Source: Silene conica
Lineage: Eukaryota; Streptophyta; Magnoliopsida; Caryophyllales; Caryophyllaceae
NCBI GenBank assembly: GCA_029255685.2
Contig: CM055311.2
Location: forward strand, 8,499,031-8,563,030
DNA: 64,000 nucleotides
Reading direction: 5' to 3'
Shown here: positions 54,740 to 64,000 of the stretch, piece by piece
Layout: every line of letters begins with the position of its first letter
How positions within the stretch are numbered: position 1 is the first letter of the stretch
The notes under the pieces: generated by a model
The model's input: only the letters and a program-made list of their open reading frames with translations
Database searches by the model: none
What the model was told of the DNA's origin: nothing
Made by a program: the position numbers and the translations under genes

Positions 54740-55566
54740 TCACTTGGTTGACCTATCTCTTGTTTGTAGAGTCACTTGGTTGGTCTATAGTTGTAAGAGT
54801 CGAGTCACTTGGATGACCTATCTCTTGTTTGTAGAGTCACTTGGTTGGCCTATAGTTGTTGGAGTCGAGTCACTTGGTGACCTATCTCTTGTTGACATAA
54901 TTGGATGTTGAGTATGCTTTGGTTTGTGTTGTGAATTCATGATACTTGTTTATCTTAGAACTGTTCGTCCAAGGCATTGGACGACTCTTAGTCTAGTTTC
55001 GTAAATGGTTTGGATTGAAAGACCCCCCGGCCGGGCAACCGGAAGGGAAACCGGTTCTCCTTCCAAATAGTTTCCGAAGTTGGTTGAGAGCCTTTGCATA
55101 GTAATGCATGATGTTATGAAAGATGAGATATTGTTATATATGCTTCACATGTTATAAATGTCGGAGTATGTTGGATGTTTTACGTGTTACATGTTACTGA
55201 CAATAGGTGGCTAGGAGCACTCTAGTCACTCCCCACTGACTGTGGCGCACATGTTGTATGTGTGTAGGTACATGAGGCTGTTTGTAGGGGGTTACGTTGA
55301 GGCTACCGAGCGATGATCCTTCATCGTTGACTTTTACCTTTATCGTGTAGCTAGACCTTAGGCTTACGTTTCAGCATTTTGTGCCTGTAGGGGTATGCTA
55401 TCCCGGGCTGTTTGTATCGCACTTATATACTTATCTATGTTTTATCTTTCGCATGTTTAGACTTCTAAAGCACCTCGCATTTTTAGTTTTGTTAAAAAGT
55501 TTTAATTTCGCTGCATTTTTGGTACTTTGTGTGTTTTACTTTTCTGCTTTCGCGAAAGGTTTTACA
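54740..55566 (+). repeat. LARD 3' LTR, segment 2 of 2
   Basis: Resumes the 65-bp array after the duplicated TCGAG and runs to TTTTACA at 55566. The last 25 bp (TGCTTTCGCGAAAGG) differ from the 5' LTR (CCTTTTTCGCGAGGGG) more than the rest. Confidence 0.92.
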
Positions 55567-55571
55567 ATGGT
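55567..55571 (+). repeat. Target site duplication ATGGT (right) of LARD
   Basis: ATGGT directly follows the LTR end and matches 9684-9688. Confidence 0.9.
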
Positions 55572-55889
55572 AATATAATAATGAAGGGGTGAGTCGAGAG
55601 TATGCGGCAGAAGTTACGAGGTAAGGAGATATGATGCGTATTGGTGGTGATAATCAAATAAGACGATCAACAGAAATACGGATGTTGCAGCGGAATAAAA
55701 TAACTTGTGAAATATCACGAATTAGGATAAAAAAAAGAACGTTAAATAAAGAACGATGAATAATGAACGTTGATGATGAACGATGAACGAAGTGATGATG
55801 GTGTTGAATGGCGGTGATGGTGACGTTGACGGTGGTCCTCGACGGTGGTGATGGTGATTGTTCACGTTGGTGAACGAGTTTGTCACAAG
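55572..55889. other. Right target flank of LARD, low-complexity
   Basis: Before the insertion this followed 9688. It contains GAACGATGAA- and GGTGATGGTGA-type simple repeats. No ORF is supported. It ends at the Copia-2 boundary; CACAA (55885-55889) would be the left duplication, but the right partner is outside the window. Confidence 0.55.
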
Positions 55890-56881
55890 TGTGGGGAATA
55901 AAGCATGTATTCGCCCTAAACTTGAAGGATTATAATGAAATTTACAGTTGTGAATATGGTCATAAGATAAATAAAAACATGAAAAAGAATACAACCTTGG
56001 GTCTTTGCTTGAATAGGCCTAAGAACAGGAATTAAAGTAAATTCCCTCCTATAACTTGCACCCAAGACTTTGTTTGAGACGATGCCGCGTGTGCTAGAAA
56101 GGCTCTCCAATTGCCTTGCAATATGGGGAGAATTATTGAGGTTTTAGATGTGAGATCTGAGTTTTGGGAGAAGAATGCTCTCAAAACCCTAATTGTGAGA
56201 ATTGTGATTCAACAGTTACTGACATAAGGAGAAGGACTCTCCTTATGTAGTGAATACATGGGTCGGCCGAATTGGATGGGTGAGAGTGGGCTTTCTCCAC
56301 TCTTACCTTATTCCTTTGCGTGATTCGACCCGATTTGCTAAATATTATTTGCGGGATTTTAATTATAAATCGCATACATGTATCAGATATTAATGCAGTC
56401 GATGTATTAATAATGGTCTGATAAAATTACGATATTGTATAATTACCCAAATTAATATAACCGTTTATATTAATACGCGAATACAATATTTAATTAAATA
56501 TAACCGCTTATATTTAATTTTACGAATTAAACATGTAATCCGTATTAGCTAAAATTATTTAATCCGTATTAAATAATAATCTCAACATCTTATTGACTAA
56601 TTTAATAGTCAATACCTCTGACTAACTGTTTAGTCATATTCGGCATAAATGTGACTGTATTTTCATACCTTCACATCTCTCAAACGTGTCCTATAGGTGT
56701 GACGTATAGGGACCAGTTGATCACCGCCATCCGTATGACAATAACGTCAAACTTATCTAGCAAGCCAACCGTTATTGATAAACGTGGATCAACTGGTAAT
56801 AATACTGAAGTATGCCCTTGTGATCCTTAAAGAGATTTAATAAGTCATTGTACTTAATTGTCAAGGACACCAGCCCCAACA
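55890..56881 (-). repeat. Copia-2 3' LTR
   Basis: 992 bp; on the minus strand it begins TGTTGGGGCTGG and ends TTCCCCACA. The first 600 plus-strand bases match 63401-64000 with about 5 changes. Confidence 0.93.
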
Positions 56882-57744
56882 ATCTCCCACTTGTCCGTAC
56901 AAGGGTATGTGCAATGACGTTATCACACTACATGTGGAGGACACAAGGCTCCAACAAACTCCCACTTGTCCGTACAAGTGTAGGTGTGATAACCGATTCT
57001 CATATCCTTTTAAAATTTCTCCCACTCAATGTAAGACAATTTGCAAATCCGCATTCGCAAAGGTCGTATCTCATAAGCGATCTGTATCAAGAGTGGTTTC
57101 CCCGACTAGAGAGTAACTTAACTGATAAAACGAATCTGTATTCGAGCATGGCCATGCATTTCAGTTACTACTCCTCGAGTGGCCCTGAGAAATGATAAAA
57201 TCCTGATAAGGGTTTGGATATTTCCCTCAACTCGAATCCTGCCGATATCGCGCAGCATGAAATAACCCAGAAAAAATCCTCTTGGCCCCTGTTACGATGA
57301 CCGTGGGAAAGAAACCAAAGTTACCCAAAATCTGCCTTAATCTCAAGAGACAGTTGAAAGTCAAAAGACTCGACTCTAAGGAACACTATGGAGGTCCTAT
57401 CCACGACCTGGCACCTAATGTTATAAAACATTTAGGACTCCATAACGTTGTCACGGGGTGTCCTACGAGCTATCCGTATAACTCGCCTTTGTGATTGGTC
57501 AGTCATCCGCGTGACTTATGGCTCGTTGAACCCACCATCAAGCAACGTCACAAAATGATTACCTAAGTTATCAGCTCAAGTGGGTAATCAAGGACTAAAA
57601 CGATGTAATGTTAATCAGTTCACTTTGTGGTGTTCAAAATTGGCGTACAATTCCACATGAAAAACAAAACATTATATATCATAACAATGAGGTTGAATAG
57701 AGTACACGAGAAAATGAATTATTACAAGAATTCATAAAAGAGTA
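56882..57744 (-). other. Copia-2 3' non-coding region with two polypurine tracts
   Basis: The complement of the words at 56882-56894 and 56957-56969 reads ACAAGTGGGAG in both. The inner one is followed by the LTR start TGTTGGGG, the outer one by TGTTGGAGCC, which also resembles an LTR start. The block conserved with Copia-1 lies at about 57142-57195. No ORF is supported. Confidence 0.75.
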
Positions 57745-59628
57745 CTACAACTTAGGAACACATCTAATTCCCATGGAATGAATGTGCCCTTTATACTTAT
57801 CACGTGGTAATGCTTTAGTGAGAGGATCAGCTATGTTGTCATCCGTAGCTATCTTATCAATAAATATCTCCTTTTACACGGACTCAGTTGTAGAATCTGT
57901 TGTAACACTCTGTTTAGAACTTTTCCAGTTGACAGCAGCGCCATTAAGAGTAAAAACGAATCCAGACTGAGATTTCGAGTCATCTCGATCCGTTTGGAAG
58001 CTAGCATCTGCGTAACCCGTGGCGCAGAGCGTTGAGTCGCCTCCATAAGTCAATCCCCAATCTTTAGTCCTCCGTAGGTACTTAAGAATGTTTTTCACGG
58101 CCATCCAGTGTTGTTCACCTGGATGAGCTGAGAATCGACTGGTCATACTCAATGCATATGCAACGTCTGGACGTGTGCATATCATGGCATACATGATCGA
58201 TCCTATTGCCGAAGCATAAGGAATCCGACTCATGCGCTCTTTCTCTTCCAATGTCTTAGCTTCTTGAGACTTGCTCAAGTGAAGCCCAGTAGTCATAGGA
58301 AGGAACCTTTTCTTGGAGTTCGTCATACTGAATCTCTCTAGAATCTTATCTATGTAAGACTCCTGACTGAGAGACAACATCCGTCGTGATCTATCCCTGT
58401 AGATACGGATGCCCAAAATTCTTTGTGCCTCTCCCAGATCTTTCATCTGGAAATGGTTTTTCAACCATGCTTTAACCGAAGACAGGAGAGGTATGTCATT
58501 CCCAATCAAGAGTATGTCGTCGACATACAGTACTAGGAATACAATCTTGCTCCCACTCGACTTGATATAGAGACATGGTTCCTCGACTGATCGAACGAAT
58601 CCATTCTCTTTTATCACTTGGTCGAAGCGATGATTCCAACTCCGCGATGCTTGCTTAAGTCCATAGATGGAACGCTTAAGCTTGCAAACCTTTTTAGGAT
58701 GTTCTGGATCAATAAAACCCTCGGGTTGTACCATGTACAACTCTTCCTCCAAATAACCGTTTAAGAAGGCGGTTTTAACGTCCATTTGCCATATTTCATA
58801 GTCATGAAATGCGGCGATCGCTAAGATTATCCGAATGGAACGTAGCATGACTACGGGTGCAAAGATCTCATCGTAGTGCAAGCCTGGGACTTGGGTGAAA
58901 CCTTTAGCAACTAGTCTTGCTTTATGGATATCTTGTTTACCTTCCACAGCATGCTTTATTTTGTAAAGCCATTTGCATTGAAGGGGACGTACCTTTGCAG
59001 GTAGGTCCACAAGATCCCACACGTTGTTCTCATACATGGAGTCCATCTCGGATTGCATGGCTTCTAGCCATAGCTTTGAGTCAGAACTGGTCATGGCACC
59101 TTTATAGGTTGAGGGTTCATTACCCTCTAGGAGTAAGACGTCATCCATATCATGTTCCTCGACCATACCAATGTATCTGTCCGGAGGAATGAAGACTCTT
59201 CCCGACCTCCTAAGTTCCTCAGGAATATCTACCACAGCCTCGGTTAAAGGAACTATTTCCTCCAATGGTTGCTCGGTAGTTGGTTCTTGAACCTCCGATA
59301 AATCGAAGGTTCTATTACTCGACTTGTTCTCGAGAAATTCTTTCTCTAAGAACGTCGCACTAGCCGCAACAAAAACACGTTGTTCGGTTGGTGAGTAGAA
59401 GTAATGACCAAAAGTTCCCTTTGGATAGCCTATAAAGTATGTCTTGACCGATCGCGGGCCGAGCTTATCCTCGTGTCTCCACTTGACATAAGCCTCGCAG
59501 CCCCAAACCCGAATAAAGGACAAGTTAGGGACCGTTCCCTTCCACAATTCGTATGGAGACTTGTCAACAGCTTTAGACGGACTTCGGTTAAGTATTAGAG
59601 CGGCCGACAAAAGAGCATAGCCCCACAA
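57745..59628 (-). pseudogene. pol: Copia-2 reverse transcriptase and truncated RNase H
   Basis: Follows the gag-integrase ORF in the same frame after a TAA at 59631-59629. It includes the end of integrase (RSPSKAVDKSPYELWKG, WGCEAYVKW), an acidic linker with EELRRSGR, reverse transcriptase (WLEAMQSEMDSM, QMDVKTAFLNG and the LYVDD box at about 58530-58515) and the RNase H start (GYADASFQ with Asp; DSTTES with Glu). A TAA at 57876-57874 follows directly. The frame then continues for 42 codons with the normal C-terminus (IADPLTKALP) to a TAG at 57747-57745. So roughly 75 codons of the RNase H core appear deleted, and the junction created a stop. Confidence 0.88.
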
Positions 59629-61572
59629 TTAATCAGGAACAACGGTGTGACTCATCATGGATCGAACCATATCGAGTAAAGTTCGATTTCTTCGTTCGGA
59701 CACACCATTTAATTGTGGTGTTCCAGGTGGAGTCAACTGTAGCACGATGCCACAGTCTTTAAGGTGTTGATCAAACTCGTGTGAAAGATACTCACCACCA
59801 CGATCAGAACGTAGTGCTTTAATCTTTCTACCCAGCTGGTTCTGTACCCGATTTTGGTATTCTTTGAACTTGTCAAAGGATTCACTTTTATGCTTCATTA
59901 AGTAGACATAGCCATATCTACTCAAATCATCCGTGAAAGTGATGAAATACTTATAGCCTTCTCGTGCGTTGATCGACATAGGGCCACATACGTCCGTATG
60001 TATGAGTCCTAATAGGTCGGCAGCGCGCATTCCAACACCTTTGAAGGAAATACGAGTCATCTTACCGATGAGACATGATTCACACGTGCCATATGATTCG
60101 AAATCAAAGGCCGAGATAGCTCCATTCTGTATGAGCTGTTTTACGCGTTTCTCATTTATGTGTCCCATACGACAATGCCATAGGTAAGTTTGATCTTTGT
60201 CACCTACCTTTAATCTCTTATTATTCACATGTAATATTTCAGTGGTTTGATCTAAAACATAAATTCCATTCATGGAAACTGCCTTGCCATAAATCATATT
60301 GTGTAATGAGAAAATACAACTGTTATTTTCTATTACAAATGAAAAACCAAGTTTGTCAAGCGCAGAAACTGAAATAATGTTTTTGGAGAAACAAGGAACA
60401 TAATAACAGTTATATAAAGATAACTCGAATCCACTTGGAAGCTGGATCACGTATGTTCCCCTCGAGATTGCAGCAACACGTGCTCCATTCTCGACACGCA
60501 GGTCAACCTCACCCTTGATTAGGGGTTCTTGGTTTCGGAGGCCCTGCACATGATTACATAGATGAGAACCACAACCAGTATCTAGTACCCAAGTTCCGTA
60601 ACTTGCATGGTTAATCTCAATCATGTGAATAAAAGAAGAAGAAGACATACCAACAGGAGTAACGCGGCCTGCCTTAATGTCCTCACGATACACGGGGCAT
60701 GAGCGCCTCCAATGCCCAGTCTTGTGGCAATGGTGACATTCCATGCTAGTATCCTTGCTCTTTGTTTTGCCCTGTGAGTTGCTTGACTCACCTGGCCCAC
60801 TCTTAGTAAATCCTGACTTCTTAAACTTGGGCTTGCCTACTGTTAGGTCGCCCTGAGCTTTAGCTTTACCCTTACCCTTACCCTTACTGGAGATCATGAG
60901 AACATCTTGTTTCACGCTCCCACTTAATTTCAGATCCTTCTCGGTCTGTACGAGAAGGGAGTGGAGCTCATGAGGAGTCTTCTTCATGTCGTTCATGTAA
61001 TAGTTGGCCCTAAAGAGGGCGAACCCATCATGAAGCGAATGAAGCATTCGATCAACGATTATGTTCTCACTGATGTTGCAGTTTAGGGCCTCCAGTTTTT
61101 CGATATTCTCAATCATGTGAAGAATATGTGGGCTAACAGCTTGGCCCTTCTGGAGTTTCGCCTCAAAGAAGCGACAGGTATGCTCATAAGAAACGATCCT
61201 CGGAGCCTTTGAGAATTCGTTAGTGAGCGTGGTGAAAATCTTGTTTGCACCATGGGCTATGAAGCGTCTTTGCAAATTGGATTCCATTGCATAGATGAGT
61301 ACGTTCTTTATCGCACCCGCTTCCATGACGAAGTCGCTATGAGCGCGAACTTCGTTAGCTCTAGCTCCAGTTCCTGGGTGTGCCGGAATTGGCTCAGTTA
61401 AATACTTAAGCTTTCCGTCATCAATGGCAGTATTCCGTAGTGCTGCCTCCCAGTCAGAGAAGTTTGATCCATCATTCCTCAGTCTAGTAGACTGATTCAT
61501 GGAGTCCATGAAGGCTTTTAGCCAGGATTCACGTGCTAGCTTGGCACTTGGCATTGGGTCTTCACCAGCCAT
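59629..61572 (-). CDS. gag-pol: Copia-2 gag, protease and integrase
   Basis: 647 residues from ATG 61572 (Met-Ala-Gly-Glu-Asp). UBN2-type capsid domain at residues about 15-215. A Lys/Gly-rich basic stretch is followed by a CCHC knuckle (CHHCHKTGHWRRSC) near residue 278. Copia protease has the active site WVLDTGCGSHLC near residue 330. The integrase zinc finger has HCRMGHINEKR and CESCLIGK. The catalytic core has Asp in IHTDVCG, Asp in ALRSDRGGEY and Glu in NGVSERRNRTL. The frame stops at TAA 59631-59629 shortly after the third catalytic residue, and the rest of pol follows in frame, so the stop is a mutation. Confidence 0.9.
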   Translation of the reverse strand: MAGEDPMPSAKLARESWLKAFMDSMNQSTRLRNDGSNFSDWEAALRNTAIDDGKLKYLTEPIPAHPGTGARANEVRAHSDFVMEAGAIKNVLIYAMESNLQRRFIAHGANKIFTTLTNEFSKAPRIVSYEHTCRFFEAKLQKGQAVSPHILHMIENIEKLEALNCNISENIIVDRMLHSLHDGFALFRANYYMNDMKKTPHELHSLLVQTEKDLKLSGSVKQDVLMISSKGKGKGKAKAQGDLTVGKPKFKKSGFTKSGPGESSNSQGKTKSKDTSMECHHCHKTGHWRRSCPVYREDIKAGRVTPVGMSSSSFIHMIEINHASYGTWVLDTGCGSHLCNHVQGLRNQEPLIKGEVDLRVENGARVAAISRGTYVIQLPSGFELSLYNCYYVPCFSKNIISVSALDKLGFSFVIENNSCIFSLHNMIYGKAVSMNGIYVLDQTTEILHVNNKRLKVGDKDQTYLWHCRMGHINEKRVKQLIQNGAISAFDFESYGTCESCLIGKMTRISFKGVGMRAADLLGLIHTDVCGPMSINAREGYKYFITFTDDLSRYGYVYLMKHKSESFDKFKEYQNRVQNQLGRKIKALRSDRGGEYLSHEFDQHLKDCGIVLQLTPPGTPQLNGVSERRNRTLLDMVRSMMSHTVVPD

Positions 61573-62924
61573 TAGTTATACAGCAGTTTAATAGAATGTG
61601 TTCTACACTGAAAAGAAGATAAAACAGAACCAAATAAGCAACTCATTGTTGTGATTTAAGTCTATATTAAAATGTATTTAAACTTGTAGACTCATGCATT
61701 TATATAATTGATCTCCCTCAAGAATTATATAAACGATACCAAGACTCAATTTCCGTATATTGATAAGCCCACAGTTTAGCTAATTCCACCGTTGGAACTC
61801 TTGGTCGATAGATTTCCGTAAATCCAATCTATTAGTCCATCTCAGTCGCTAGATATTATCGAGTGACCATGATGTATAGATAAAATAAATCATATGTTCC
61901 CACTTACCCGACGTAGAAGGGGTCATATTATGCCTACCGACGAAGAAGGGATTCATGGGAGTCTGATTTATAAAGACTGGTCTCAATTTTTGGTTATACG
62001 AGGAAGACCCCATCGACTTGTATTTATTCATATTTAAGTGAACTAATATCTAGCATATGCGTGAATGAATGAAATAAAGTGATGGCTTTGCAATTGACAT
62101 GTGACATCTGTATTGTCACAGAAAACTAACGCGTAACCACATGAGTCAGTTTTCAGGCATGTTATAGGTGGTTTGGTTTTAGGCGGAATATGATGCAAGC
62201 TATTATCGATGAAAGCATAAAATAAATGCAATAAACGTAAATAAAAAGTCCTAGTGTGGCCTAACCTACCAAAATAAACATAAAAACAACTTTGGAATCC
62301 ACCGTTGGACCCTAGAAGCTTGTCTTGATGTTCCATCTTGGTCCTTGCAGCGGGAGTGAGCATCCGGTCTCCGTCTTCGGTCTTCACAAAATTACTAATT
62401 TAAATTACAAATATAACCCTATTTACATTCTAATTTAAATACAAAAGTAATTACATGGCAAAAACCCAAAACGGAGATTCAAGATCTCATAATTACAAAC
62501 AAGATTGTGTTCCATCATTACGGTAACACAATCTACTAAGGCCACACTAAGTTACAACCGTTTGCAAAAATTAAATACGTTATTGAAAGCATTCAAGGCA
62601 TTCAAAAGACGATAAATAAAATGCATCAACTAAATAAAATTCATACATGACATAATACTGTTATTATGATTAATAAATTTTTACCAAACCACCTTACGGG
62701 ATTAAAATCATGTGATTATACCGTTTTAATCACCCAATTTTAATAAATTTATAATCCTATTATCTTAAACCGTTTTAAAATAATATGTATCAAACGAGTG
62801 TGAACCGTTTCACAAAATTAATAATATACTATTTCCGTATATAGTATATTACTAAAAGCCATGGGAAAATAAAACAGGTTATTTTCGAAAAAATAAAAAA
62901 AAACGAGTCTGTTACAGGGAGGGA

Positions 62925-63296
62925 GGTCGACCGACCTCAACACGGGGTCGACCGACCTTCTGACCCAAATTTTTTTTTTTTTCGTAACAGCTCAAGGGGT
63001 CGACCGACCCATAAACCCGGTCGACCGACCGCAAACAGCAAAAACGAGTTTCTGGAAAAACGCAGAACGCTGCACTTTTAAAAACAAAACAAGTTTTTAC
63101 CTTTTAAACTTTGATTAAAACGAGTAAATCAAAGAAAATATCAACAAGGGTTCACATATTGTCAAGAATATCGATTAATTAACAATATGTAAACAGGAAT
63201 CGAAAAACAAGATCGATTGCACAAAAGAGAAACTGCCGAAAAACAGAGACTTTACACAGGGGCGGTCGACCGACCGCTACAAGGGGTCGACCGACC
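62925..63296. repeat. Three pairs of GGTCGACCGACC, each spaced 21 bp
   Basis: Copies start at 62925 and 62946, 62998 and 63019, 63264 and 63285. In every pair the starts are exactly 21 bp apart (12-bp word, 9-bp unrelated spacer). Each word contains the 8-bp palindrome GGTCGACC. Confidence 0.93.
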
Positions 63297-63386
63297 GACA
63301 CAGTGACAGTAACTAGATTTTTTTTTTTTTCAAAATTTTTAAATAAAACTTATGAAAAACACAAAAGTAAAGTTTTCATGGCCTTG

Positions 63387-63398
63387 GCTCTGATACCA
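63387..63398 (-). other. Primer binding site, tRNA initiator Met (Copia-2)
   Basis: The complement of GCTCTGATACCA reads TGGTATCAGAGC, two bases from the 5' LTR end. Confidence 0.93.
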
Positions 63399-63400
63399 AT

Positions 63401-64000
63401 TGTGGGAAATAAAGCATGTATTCGCCCTAAACTTGAAGGATTATAATGAAATTTACAGTTGTGAATATGGTCATAAGATAAATAAAAGCATGAAAAAGAA
63501 TACAACCTTGGGTCCTTGCTTGAATAGGCCTAAGAACAGGAATTAAAGTAAATTCCCTCCTATAACTTGCACCCAAGACTTTGTTTGAGACGATGCCGCG
63601 TGTGCTAGAAAGGCTCTCCAATTGCCTTGCAATATGGGGAGAGTTATTGAGGTTTTAGATGTGAGATCTGAGTTTTGGGAGAAGAATGCTCTCAAAACCC
63701 TAATTGTGAGAATTGTGATTCAACAGTTACTGACATAAGGAGAAGGACTCTCCTTATGTAGTGAATACATGGGTCGGCCGAATTGGATGGGTGAGAGTGG
63801 GCTTTCTCCACTCTTACCTTATTCCTTTGCGTGATTCGACCCGATTTGCTAAATATTATTTGCGGGATTTTAATTATAAATCGCATACATGTATCAGATA
63901 TTAATGCAGTCGATGTATTAATAATGGTCTGATAAAATTACGATATTGTATAATTACCGAAATTAATATAACCGTTTATATTAATACGCGAATACAATAT
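63401..64000 (-). repeat. Copia-2 5' LTR, partial
   Basis: Matches 55890-56489. It starts TGTGGGAAATAAAGC on the plus strand. The remaining about 390 bp should lie beyond the window. Confidence 0.93.

Larger units (their letters stand above)
9689..55566 (+). mobile_element. Non-autonomous gypsy-type LARD element carrying all nested insertions
   Basis: Outer element with LTR start TGTAACATCCCGC at 9689 and 39645 and LTR end TTTTACA at 38632 and 55566. An initiator-Met primer site follows the first LTR and a purine tract precedes the second. Removing nested insertions leaves LTRs of about 3148 and 3237 bp around an interior of only 1012 bp with no ORF. The interior end (GAGGACGAAAC, then a purine tract) resembles the end of gypsy chromovirus interiors, so it was probably mobilised by such an element. 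By eye the two LTRs differ at roughly 28 bases in about 3.1 kb, plus a few indels. Confidence 0.9.
61573..63400 (-). other. Copia-2 5' untranslated leader
   Basis: 1.83 kb between primer site and gag. Blocks near 61800-61960 and 62230-62390 match the Copia-1 leader. It carries six GGTCGACCGACC words in three pairs (62925-63030 and 63264-63296). A 114-codon minus-strand frame (62043-62387) overlaps the conserved block but has no recognisable domain, and the Copia-1 leader does not keep it open, so it is not called. Confidence 0.75.
55890..64000 (-). mobile_element. Copia-2: Ty1/copia element, minus strand, 5' LTR cut by window end
   Basis: In transcription order: 5' LTR (from beyond 64000 down to 63401), initiator-Met primer site, 1.8-kb leader, gag-protease-integrase ORF, reverse transcriptase and shortened RNase H, 3' non-coding region, purine tract, 3' LTR (56881-55890). 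If the right LTR is full length, the element is about 8.5 kb. In the 600 bp of the 5' LTR available, about 5 differences from the 3' LTR are seen. It has an in-frame stop in pol and an RNase H deletion, so it is non-autonomous. Confidence 0.93.

Noticed and set aside
62043..62387. 114-codon minus-strand ORF in the Copia-2 leader
   Set aside because: Overlaps a block conserved as nucleotide sequence with Copia-1, where the frame is not open.

Overview
This window is intergenic, repeat-dominated DNA from a plant nuclear genome. The signs are plant-type Ty1/copia and Ty3/gypsy elements (chromovirus/Tekay-like, Athila-like and Tat-like lineages), a plant hAT transposon, initiator-Met and Asp tRNA primer sites, and AT-rich introns and spacers. 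I see no host gene, tRNA, rRNA or bacterial-type feature. The Tat-like element with an antisense gene, together with the large repeat load, suggests a big dicot genome. I cannot fix the species from sequence alone.

Layout. (A) 1-7212 is the right part of a copia element, 'Copia-1', with a gag ORF only; its 5' LTR lies left of the window and its 3' LTR is 5919-7212. (B) 7213-9688 holds old fragments: the 3' part of a Tekay-family LTR, a broken Athila-type protease, an inverted copia LTR fragment and unassigned sequence. (C) 9689-55566 is one nested block flanked by the 5-bp duplication ATGGT. Its outer shell is a coding-less element (LARD type) with LTRs of about 3.15-3.24 kb and a 1.0-kb interior. 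Its 5' LTR was hit by an antisense solo LTR of the Tekay family (9911-12033, duplication ATAAA) and by a hAT transposon (12928-36587, 8-bp duplication TTACTCAC). The hAT was split by a Tat-like gypsy element (14507-34333, duplication GCATT), which was split in turn by an almost unmutated Tekay-like element (23704-33320, duplication GTTTC). The LARD 3' LTR was split inside a 65-bp tandem array by an Athila-like element (42050-54734, duplication TCGAG). (D) 55572-55889 is the right flank of the LARD target. (E) 55890-64000 is a second copia element on the minus strand, 'Copia-2', whose 5' LTR runs off the window.

Coding state. Only the Tekay-like element keeps one uninterrupted gag-pol ORF (26407-31008), although a normally conserved reverse-transcriptase Phe is Ser. 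The Tat-like element has three in-frame stops and one frameshift in pol; it also carries an antisense, apparently four-exon gene between pol and the 3' LTR. The Athila-like element has one frameshift, two in-frame stops and a third ORF after pol. Copia-2 has one in-frame stop and an internal deletion in RNase H. The hAT transposase has an intron, one frameshift and one stop.

Nesting gives the insertion order: LARD first, then hAT, the Athila-like element and the solo LTR, then Tat into hAT, then Tekay into Tat. By-eye LTR comparison (about 1% for LARD, Tat, Athila and Copia-2; about 0.15% for Tekay) indicates that all intact elements are young and Tekay is the most recent. The least-explained signals are sequence modules in non-coding parts: exactly spaced GGTCGACCGACC pairs in the Copia-2 leader, inverted LTR/internal modules in the Athila-like element, and the antisense spliced gene of the Tat-like element.
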